From an uncultured Mordavella sp. (GTDB lineage: Bacteria; Bacillota; Clostridia; Lachnospirales; Lachnospiraceae), in assembly GCA_902406105.1 (NCBI GenBank), contig CABPCP010000027.1, forward strand, positions 1-39,110: DNA of 39,110 nt, in the 5' to 3' direction. Positions 32,757 to 39,110 of the stretch are shown here, one piece after another (position 1 is the stretch's first letter; every line of letters begins with the position of its first letter). The notes under the pieces are model-generated. The model worked only from the letters and a program-made list of their open reading frames with translations, was not told the DNA's origin and did no database searches. A program made the position numbers and the translations under genes.

Positions 32757-34238
32757 ATGAACCCAATGGAACATGTCCGGAAAGAGACTTATCAGCTTTT
32801 CATCAATGGCAAACGGGTAACACCGGAAAAACCAGACACTTTCCAGGCGATCAATCCAGTCAACAACGAACCTTTCGCAACCATCTACAAAGCTGGTGAG
32901 AAAGAGACAAACATGGCTATCGCGGCGGCCAGGGAGGCTTTCGACCATGGCCCGTGGGGAAAAATGTCCTGTAGAGAGCGTTCCGATCTGCTCTACAAGG
33001 CGGCGGAACTCCTCCAGGAGCGGTTAGAAGAGTTTGCGGCGGTAGAGACATTGGAATGCGGCAAACTTTACGGAAGTGCGTACTACTATGACGGAGACAA
33101 ATCCGTAGATGCGCTCAAATACTTCGCGGGACTGACCCGCTGCATGAAAGGCGAGATCGTACCGATCGACAATGACACCGTTAACCTGGTACAGTGGTAT
33201 CCTCACGGAGTTGTGGGCGAGATCCTTCCATGGAACGGACCATTCATGATGGGCTGCCAGAAGATCGGCGCCATCCTTGCCGCAGGCAATACCTGTGTTG
33301 TAAAACCCTCTTCCTGGGGCTCATTGACCATGCTGATGTTCGCGGAACTGCTTACGGAAGCCGGATTCCCGGATGGAGTCGTCAACGTGGTGACCGGTTC
33401 CGGCCGCATCGTTGGAGACGCGCTGGTAAAGAGCGAGGATGTTGACATGGTTGCCATGACCGGCGGAACCGAGACAGGGAAAGCGATCATTGCTTCTTCC
33501 AGCGAGACCGTCAAAGACGTGGCTCTGGAACTTGGCGGCAAGAGCCCGAATATCGTTTTCGATGATGTTGACGTCGACGACGTTGTGAAGTGGGCAAAAT
33601 TCGCGTTTACTCTGAACTCCGGCGAGGTGTGCGTATCCGGTACAAGACTGATCCTTCAGAGAGGTATTTACGAAGAATTCCTGGAAAAGTTAAAGAAAGA
33701 ATGCGAAAGCGCTGTTCCAGGCGATGGCTTCGATCCTAATGTCACACTGGCTCCATTGATCCACAAAGAGCACTGCGATGAAGTATGGCAGTATATCGAA
33801 TCCGGAAAGGAACAGGGCGCTCGGCTGATCTGCGGCGGAGAGCATTACACCGATCCGGAACTGGCCAAAGGAAATTTTGTTCCGATCACTGTATTTGCTG
33901 ACGTAACACCGGATATGAAGATCTTCCAGGAAGAAATCTTTGGGCCAGTACTGTGCGTAACTCCTTTCGATACGGAGGAAGAGGCGATCGAAATCGCCAA
34001 TGGTACGAAGTTTGGTCTGGCAGGCGGAGTATTTACCAAAGATATGAAGAAAGGACTGCGGGTCGCTCAGGCTGTAAAAGGCGGACAGATCTATGTAAAC
34101 TCCTACTTCTCCACAGCAATGGTAGAATCTCCGGGAACCGGATGGAAACAGTCAGGAATCGGCGTTGCCGGGATCAAGAAATACATGATCTCCAAGACCA
34201 TCTTCCTGAATACCAAGGATGGAAACGTACCATATTAA
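32757..34238 (+). CDS. NAD(P)-dependent aldehyde dehydrogenase
   Basis: The 493-residue enzyme has the family landmarks. These are LPWNGPFMMGCQKIGAILAA, a CVVKPSSWGSLT cofactor strand, the loop MTGGTETGKAI, and ALELGGKSPNIVF with the general base Glu. The catalytic Cys is in NSGEVCVSGTRL, and EEIFGPVLCV also occurs. The sequence resembles betaine-aldehyde or general amine-derived aldehyde dehydrogenases. It would oxidise an aldehyde to a carboxylic acid. AAAGGAGGT precedes ATG 32757. It stands divergently from the iron alcohol dehydrogenase gene, so the same aldehyde could be oxidised by one enzyme and reduced by the other. Confidence 0.92.
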   Translation: MNPMEHVRKETYQLFINGKRVTPEKPDTFQAINPVNNEPFATIYKAGEKETNMAIAAAREAFDHGPWGKMSCRERSDLLYKAAELLQERLEEFAAVETLECGKLYGSAYYYDGDKSVDALKYFAGLTRCMKGEIVPIDNDTVNLVQWYPHGVVGEILPWNGPFMMGCQKIGAILAAGNTCVVKPSSWGSLTMLMFAELLTEAGFPDGVVNVVTGSGRIVGDALVKSEDVDMVAMTGGTETGKAIIASSSETVKDVALELGGKSPNIVFDDVDVDDVVKWAKFAFTLNSGEVCVSGTRLILQRGIYEEFLEKLKKECESAVPGDGFDPNVTLAPLIHKEHCDEVWQYIESGKEQGARLICGGEHYTDPELAKGNFVPITVFADVTPDMKIFQEEIFGPVLCVTPFDTEEEAIEIANGTKFGLAGGVFTKDMKKGLRVAQAVKGGQIYVNSYFSTAMVESPGTGWKQSGIGVAGIKKYMISKTIFLNTKDGNVPY

Positions 34239-34270
34239 TTGATCCACCGCTCCTCTTAGGACATCAGGGT

Positions 34271-34299
34271 TTGCTTGATTTTCCTTAAATTGTTATAAT
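34271..34299 (+). promoter_or_regulatory. promoter of the XRE-cupin/permease/reductase unit
   Basis: TTGCTT (34271-34276), 17 bp and a perfect TATAAT (34294-34299). A small hairpin CGTCT-CCAA-AGACG at 34313-34326 lies in the leader. Confidence 0.7.
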
Positions 34300-34341
34300 G
34301 AAATAAAATATCGTCTCCAAAGACGACAGAAAGGAAAAGGA

Positions 34342-34956
34342 TTGCAGCATCCTGGAAAAGAAGGAATGGAAAATCAAAACACAGATAATCTAAATATTGG
34401 AATGAGAATCCGAAAGCTGAGGAAGATTCGGGGCATCACTTTAGAAAAGCTGGCCCAGGAGACAGGGATGGGCTACTCCTACCTGTCGGAACTGGAGAAC
34501 AATAAACACTCCATCTCCATCAACAATCTTCAGAAGCTGGCGGCATACTTTAACGTGAATCTGATCCATTTTCTGGAGCAGGACACCAGGGAAAATGTAT
34601 TGATCCGCAAGAAGGACCGGAATCATCTGGTAACAGAAGACGGTATCGTCTTCCAGGCAATCTCATCGGAAGAAGCCCAAAATATGCAGATCACATTCAT
34701 CGAACTTCCCGCGAACACTCCAAAGAAAGGACAGAGACGCATACATAAACACCCGCAGGGGGAGGAATTTATCACGGTCACGGACGGTGAAGCGGTCGTG
34801 GTAGTAGAAGAAGAAAAATACGTTCTGAAGGAGGGGGATTCTATAATCTTCCCCTCCAACAAAGAACATGTGATCTATACGGAAGAAAAAGGCGCAAAAC
34901 TTCTGCTGATAGGCGCGCCTCCATATGTGGACAAGATCACGGAGCAGATCCCTTAA
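34342..34956 (+). CDS. XRE-family regulator with C-terminal cupin domain
   Basis: The 204-residue protein has an XRE helix-turn-helix at residues 15-75: IRKLRKIRGITLEKLAQETG, then MGYSYLSELENNKHSISINN. It is followed by a cupin barrel with KHPQGEEFITVTDGEAVVVV and LKEGDSIIFPSNKEHVIYTE. Regulators of this type control amine, polyamine and osmolyte genes and sense a small ligand in the cupin. The TTG at 34342 has AAAGGAAAAGGA upstream with normal spacing. The ATG at 34366 has AAGGA directly against it, so the start is uncertain. It opens the unit containing the second permease and component B genes. Confidence 0.82.
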   Translation: MQHPGKEGMENQNTDNLNIGMRIRKLRKIRGITLEKLAQETGMGYSYLSELENNKHSISINNLQKLAAYFNVNLIHFLEQDTRENVLIRKKDRNHLVTEDGIVFQAISSEEAQNMQITFIELPANTPKKGQRRIHKHPQGEEFITVTDGEAVVVVEEEKYVLKEGDSIIFPSNKEHVIYTEEKGAKLLLIGAPPYVDKITEQIP

Positions 34957-35002
34957 AAAGGGAGCCTGGTCTTGCTCCGCGCCTTCTTAAGATCATTACT
35001 GC

Positions 35003-35038
35003 AAAACCTCCTGGCCCGCGGGTAGACAGGAGGTTTTT
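35003..35038 (+). promoter_or_regulatory. hairpin that sequesters the ribosome site of the second permease
   Basis: AAAACCTCCT (35003-35012) pairs perfectly with AGGAGGTTTT (35028-35037), which contains the ribosome binding site of ATG 35039. The stem is followed by T and looks like a terminator, so it could end the regulator mRNA or block translation of the permease. Its loop contains CCCGCGGG. Confidence 0.75.
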
Positions 35039-36394
35039 ATGAGCAACGAATCAAAAGGTTTATCGAAAAAAGCATGTATCATGATGGCTGTTGGCGGCAT
35101 GGTAGGAAGCTCGATCTTCAGCCTTTCCGGCGTTACCTACAGCATGGCCGGCGCGGCCGCGATCCTGACCTGGTTCCTGGCCGGCGCGATCTTGCTGCTG
35201 TACGCGCTGAATATCGCGGAGCTTGCCACTACCTTCCCTAAATCCGGCGGAATCTACGTGTATCCGCACGTGGTGCTGGGAAAAACGGAAAAGGGAAAAG
35301 ATTTTGCCGGGTGGATGTCCGCTTGGTCCTGGCTGAATGTCAGTGTCTTCGGCACTACTTTCTCCGCCATCTGTGTCAGCACCTACCTTGGAAGCTTCTT
35401 CCCGGTAGTCCAGACAAATAAAGCCCTCTCCATCCTGGTGCCGATCGTATGGATCGCGCTGACCTGGTTCTTAAACGCCAGAAGCGCCAACGCCTTTGGA
35501 AAAATCCACAACAAGATCACTTACGCGCTGCTGTTTGTCCTGATCGTTTATATCATCCTTGGCCTTGCCAATGGTGACGGCGCAAATATGCAGCCCTTCG
35601 TATCCGGCAATATGGGAGGCATGGGAGTGATCGCCGGAATCCCGATTGCCATGCTGGGGTATGGTTCCATCATCGCCGTTGCTTCCTTTGGCGGCGAGAT
35701 TGAGGATCCAAAGAAGAATATTCCGAAGATCATCGTAACCGCGGTTGTCATGACCATCGTTGTCTACTGCATGATCCTGTTCGCCACCTTCCGGATGGCC
35801 TCCGTTGATTCTCTTGTAGCGGCCAACGCTCAGTATTTCCCGCTGGCATTCGCTCTTGGAAGCGTTATGACCGGCAAATGGGGATGGGTCGTATCCATCG
35901 TTCCTCTGGCGGCTCTGCTGGCGCTGACCACCAATATGAGTATGATGATGCTGGATGCGGGCCGTACCGTTATGGCTACCGCTCAATCAGGATTCCTGCC
36001 GAAGAAGCTTGGAGAAGTACATCCAGAGAAGCACACACCTATCGCGGCCCTGTCTGTTGTCGCCGTGATCTGTGTCATCTTGTCACTGGAGCCTGATTTT
36101 ATCAACATCATTATCAATGCCGGTTCCATCTGTTCCGCTATCACAGTAGCCATCATCTCTGTTACTCTGATGACGCTACGCAGGAAACAAAAAACAGGAG
36201 AGATTACGGAAAAAGGCGAATTTAAAGTTCCGGGAGGCAGTCTGTTCCCAGTCATCACTCTGGTAGTGATCCTGATCACCTTAGTTCTCCTGTACTTTGG
36301 AGACGGCGGACAGACCTCTTACTTAGTAGCCATCATATGGTATGTGATCGGACTTGTCATTTTTGCGATCAAAAGCGCAGTATCTAAAAAATAG
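35039..36394 (+). CDS. APC-family amino acid/amine permease (second of two)
   Basis: The 451-residue transporter has about twelve hydrophobic segments and begins with GGMVGSSIFSLSGV. IAELATTFPKSGGIYVYP and the loop SFGGEIEDPKKNIPKIIV follow. The same motifs occur in the permease at 27253, so the two are paralogues kept in one locus. It lies 15 bp before the component B gene and probably imports its substrate. The ribosome site is AGGAGG in a hairpin. Confidence 0.88.
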   Translation: MSNESKGLSKKACIMMAVGGMVGSSIFSLSGVTYSMAGAAAILTWFLAGAILLLYALNIAELATTFPKSGGIYVYPHVVLGKTEKGKDFAGWMSAWSWLNVSVFGTTFSAICVSTYLGSFFPVVQTNKALSILVPIVWIALTWFLNARSANAFGKIHNKITYALLFVLIVYIILGLANGDGANMQPFVSGNMGGMGVIAGIPIAMLGYGSIIAVASFGGEIEDPKKNIPKIIVTAVVMTIVVYCMILFATFRMASVDSLVAANAQYFPLAFALGSVMTGKWGWVVSIVPLAALLALTTNMSMMMLDAGRTVMATAQSGFLPKKLGEVHPEKHTPIAALSVVAVICVILSLEPDFINIIINAGSICSAITVAIISVTLMTLRRKQKTGEITEKGEFKVPGGSLFPVITLVVILITLVLLYFGDGGQTSYLVAIIWYVIGLVIFAIKSAVSKK

Positions 36395-36409
36395 GAAGGA
36401 AAGAAAACT

Positions 36410-37741
36410 ATGTTAAGAGCAGTATATTATATCAACCAGTTCTATGCTGGTATCGGCGGCGAAGAAAAAGCCGATATCGGACTGGAAGTCTATGATGAGA
36501 AAAAAGGTCCCGCCGCAGGGATCGAGCCTATGTGGAAAGGTGAGATGGAGGTTGTCAAAGTCCTGATGTGCGGCGATAACTTTATCAACACCGATGACAA
36601 ATTCCAGGAGATCCTCCCAAGGATCAAAGAAGAAATCCTGGCCGCAAAACCGGATGTCTTCGTAGCGGGCCCAGCCTTCAACGCGGGACGTTACGGCGTC
36701 GCCTGCGCAAAAATGTGCGACTATGTCAAGAAAGAACTTGGCATCCCAAGCGTTACCGGAATGTGGTGGGAGAATCCGGCTGTGGGCATGTATGTAAAAG
36801 ACAACTACATTATCTCCACAACTGAGACCGCCAGCGGAATGAGGAAATCCCTTCCAAAAGTAGCCGCTCTCGCGCTGAAACTGGCTAAGAAAGAAGAAAT
36901 CGGACCTGCCAGAACGGAAGGTTATCTTCCTACCGGACATCGCTACAATGAATACAGCGATAAGACAGGCGCAAGAAGGGTAACAGATATCCTTCTGGAC
37001 AAATTATATAACCGCCCGTTCCACACAGAGGTACCGCTTCGTGGATTCGAGCAGGTTCCGCCGGCAGCTAAGATCGACGACATGTCCAAGGTGACCGTCG
37101 CTCTTATCACCACTGGAGGTCTGGTTCCTGTGGGCAACCCGGACAAGATCAAACAAGCATTTGCCGTAAGCTATGGAAAATACGATATGACCGGCCTGGA
37201 TGCGCTGAAGAAAGGCGTATACGAGTCCATCCACGGCGGCTACGATACTACAGATGCCAGCAACGACCCGCATCGTCTGGTTCCTCTGGACGCCATGCGG
37301 GATCTGGAAGCAGAAGGCAAGATCAAATCTGTATTCCCATACTTCTACACCACTTGCGGTGTTGGGACCAATGTAGAGACCAGCAAAGAAATGGGCGCGA
37401 ATATCGCTAAGGATCTGAAGGAATCCGGCGTTCAGGCCGCGATCCTCACCTCTACCTGAGGCACCTGCACTCGTTGCTGTGCAACGATAGCAAAAGAGCT
37501 TGACAGAGCGGGCATCCCGAATACTCATGTGACCGCATTTACGTCAATCGCTCTTAGTGTTGGCGCGAACCGTATCGTCTTCGGCGGCGACTTCACAGCA
37601 CCCGCTGGTAATCCCGCTCTTCCACTTGACCGTGAGAAAGCATACCGCAGAAAGATCATGGACAAATGTCTGGAGGTACTGACACAGGATGTACCTGGTC
37701 CTACTTTATTTACAGTAGATGAAGAGAAGGAAGGGGAATAG
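36410..37741 (+). CDS. glycine/sarcosine/betaine reductase component B, selenoprotein subunit (UGA-decoded)
   Basis: Reading through TGA at 37457-37459 gives a 443-residue protein, the length of GrdB/GrdF/GrdH. Landmarks are PDVFVAGPAFNAGRYGVACA, VTALITTGG-like VALITTGGLVPVGNPDKI, and the Sec motif ILTSTUGTCTRCC with selenocysteine at residue 350. SIALSVGANRIVFGGDFTAP follows, ending GNPALPLDREKAYRRKI. The protein binds the amine substrate in component B and cleaves the C-N bond, giving a Se-carboxymethyl group for GrdA. Which of glycine, sarcosine, betaine or another substrate is used cannot be read. Its RCCATIAKEL differs slightly from the canonical RCGAS. It lies 4 bp before the proprotein gene, in reverse of the usual order. 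Confidence 0.9.
37466..37492 (+). promoter_or_regulatory. candidate SECIS hairpin of the component B gene
   Basis: Eleven bases after the UGA, TCGTTGC pairs with GCAACGA around TGT (37471-37487). TGC and GCA extend the stem beyond a small internal loop. Position and size fit a bacterial SECIS within the coding sequence. Confidence 0.55.
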
Positions 37742-37745
37742 ATCA

Positions 37746-39071
37746 ATGAAGAAAATGGATAAAAAACTGACCCGCCAGTATTTTGACGTGAAAGACGCCT
37801 GCTTTGCGGACCATACCGAATGGAAGAACGGCGTACTGGCGATCTCAAAAGAAGAACTGCAGGCAGAGGTGGCTCCTCTCTTAAAAGCTGTAAAATCTGT
37901 TGATTTTGAACTGGTAAAACCCGGCGAGAACACCCGGATCATCCATCTTTTGGATACGTTACAGGCCATGTACAAAGTGGAGGGCGAAGGAGTCCAGTAT
38001 TCCGGATACTTCAGTGATCCGCTGATGGTGGGTGAGGGAACTACCAATCTGCTCCGCGGATTTACCGTTATGGAGAGCGCGGCCCTTCCGTGGGATGAGT
38101 CCAGCGCAAGTTCCGGACTTCTCTATCCCCGTGACGCCATCATGGACATGACCGGCCCGATCGCCGGCATCACTCCATTTGCCCAGACCATCAACATGGT
38201 CATCCTGTATGAACTGGAAGAAGGCAAGTCCTCTATCGAATATGACAACGAGATCCGCAGCATCGGAATCAAGATCGCTTCCTTCCTTGGCGAAGTTACC
38301 AAGGATCAGACTCCGGACGAAAGCGAAGTCTTCTCTATCGATGAAGTAAATCCGGATCTGCCAAATGTTGTGCTGGTATGGAACTCCCAGAATCAGGGAC
38401 CTTACTCCAATACCTACATCTATGGCCATCCGATCGACAATATGGTTCCGACCCTGTTCCATCCAAACGAACTGATGGATGGCTGTGTAGTAAGCGGAAA
38501 CTACGTATGGCCGGCATTTAAGGTACCAACCTATCTTTATGTCAACCATCCGATCATGATGGAGCTGTATAAAGAGCACGGAAAAACCATCAACTTCCGG
38601 GGCGTCATCTTTGGACGGAGCCACAATCCATCCAACTGGCACAAAACCCGCTGCGCGCAGATTGCCGTGAAGATCGCGCAGTATCTGGAATGCGACGGTC
38701 TGATCATGGCCTGGGAAGGCGGCGGAAACGCGGCTGTCGATGGTATGCTGACCATCCAGCAGGCAGAGAAACACGGCATCAAAGCTTCTACCATCACCTT
38801 CGAATTTGGCGGTGTTGACGGAACAGAAGGTATCCTTCTGGTAGACGATGTGCCGGAAGCAGATGCCATCATCAGCGGAGGATCCATCGAGAAACCTTAT
38901 ACCATTCCCGACGTAGACAGAGTCGTAGGCGGCGATGTTATGCGTCTGAACAAAGAAGCGGGCGGTGTATTCCCGCCGGCGGATAAATCCTGGACTTTCG
39001 AACAGACGACCCATTTCTATCTGGGAGGAAACCAGTCCGGAGCAAGTACGCTTTTCGCGGAACAGTATTAA
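37746..39071 (+). CDS. glycine/sarcosine/betaine reductase component B, proprotein (pyruvoyl-type) subunit
   Basis: The 441-residue protein is of the GrdE/GrdG/GrdI type. It has GYFSDPLMVGEGTTNLLRGF and MTGPIAGITPFAQTINMV. ELMDGCVVSGNYVWPAFKVP contains Cys247, the expected cleavage and pyruvoyl-forming cysteine, close to Cys242 recalled for Clostridium sticklandii GrdE. WEGGGNAAVDGMLTI, the GGVDGTEGILLVDD loop and GGNQSGAST follow near the end. The proprotein is cut into two chains and its carbonyl binds the amine. ATG 37746 is preceded by AAGGGGAAT. The components C genes (grdC, grdD) are not in the window and may follow beyond 39110. Confidence 0.9.
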   Translation: MKKMDKKLTRQYFDVKDACFADHTEWKNGVLAISKEELQAEVAPLLKAVKSVDFELVKPGENTRIIHLLDTLQAMYKVEGEGVQYSGYFSDPLMVGEGTTNLLRGFTVMESAALPWDESSASSGLLYPRDAIMDMTGPIAGITPFAQTINMVILYELEEGKSSIEYDNEIRSIGIKIASFLGEVTKDQTPDESEVFSIDEVNPDLPNVVLVWNSQNQGPYSNTYIYGHPIDNMVPTLFHPNELMDGCVVSGNYVWPAFKVPTYLYVNHPIMMELYKEHGKTINFRGVIFGRSHNPSNWHKTRCAQIAVKIAQYLECDGLIMAWEGGGNAAVDGMLTIQQAEKHGIKASTITFEFGGVDGTEGILLVDDVPEADAIISGGSIEKPYTIPDVDRVVGGDVMRLNKEAGGVFPPADKSWTFEQTTHFYLGGNQSGASTLFAEQY

Positions 39072-39110
39072 AATACTTATTCCTTTCTTTCAAAAAGCAG
39101 GCCGCGCCGC

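Noticed and set aside
36410..37459. Component B gene as a truncated 349-residue pseudogene
   Set aside because: The TGA lies in the exact Sec motif UGTCTRC and the frame continues for 93 conserved codons.
37959..39014. 351-codon minus-strand frame opposite the reductase proprotein
   Set aside because: The plus-strand gene has all family landmarks; the antisense frame is a by-product of codon use.

Overview
The window looks like chromosomal DNA of an anaerobic, probably gut-associated Clostridia, most likely Lachnospiraceae. The evidence is an oxygen-sensitive class III ribonucleotide reductase, two UGA-decoded selenoproteins of the glycine/sarcosine/betaine reductase (Grd) family, an ECF-type thiamine-precursor transporter with TenA, two Rpn/PD-(D/E)XK genes of the sort scattered through Lachnospiraceae, and AGGAGG ribosome binding sites. 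No rRNA, tRNA, CRISPR array or recognisable riboswitch was seen.

Region 1 (1-4553, minus strand) is an operon: split transketolase (N and C subunits), a zinc alcohol dehydrogenase, a creatininase-family hydrolase, and the first third of a family III CoA-transferase. The CoA-transferase breaks off at repeats that look like the end of an insertion sequence at the window edge. Region 2 (4754-6330) holds an Rpn-family gene, two terminator-like hairpins and a decayed gene remnant.

Region 3 (6330-15060) is a sugar/polyol locus. A minus-strand run encodes a 391-aa zinc dehydrogenase resembling scyllo-inosose 3-dehydrogenase, a TIM-barrel isomerase, an RbsA/RbsC/RbsB-type ABC importer, a short-chain dehydrogenase and a second TIM-barrel isomerase. 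A divergent AraC-type regulator faces it. Paired half-sites about 21 bp apart (core ATAACAATATTCTT) occur both here and upstream of the transketolase operon, so the two operons are probably one regulon. The creatininase and dehydrogenase recall the IolN and IolM steps of the Thermotoga-type inositol pathway, but the transketolase and CoA-transferase do not fit it and the substrate is unknown. Region 4 (15121-21113) has a second Rpn-family gene, then tenA, ykoE-like S component, fused ECF ATPase, EcfT and a DUF169 gene: a thiamine-pyrimidine salvage operon. Region 5 (21192-23913) is nrdD-nrdG with a NrdR box.

Region 6 (24040-39071) is the most unusual part. A plus-strand series encodes a class I aldolase, a zinc dehydrogenase, a SorC-type regulator, an APC permease, a RibF-like flavokinase and a second dehydrogenase. 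Divergent iron alcohol dehydrogenase-grdA and aldehyde dehydrogenase units follow. Then come an XRE-cupin regulator, a second APC permease, a Grd component B selenoprotein and the pyruvoyl-type proprotein. Three ORFs are decided by in-frame UGA: grdA (Sec44) and the component B gene (Sec350) are each one gene, not broken fragments. Shared operator-like motifs (ACATTTGTAA, and the palindrome ATTCTA-N4-TAGAAT) tie the aldolase, aldehyde dehydrogenase and iron-dehydrogenase/grdA promoters together. I infer a selenium-dependent reductive pathway for an imported amine or amino compound, coupled to aldehyde, alcohol and aldolase chemistry. The substrate cannot be read from the sequence.
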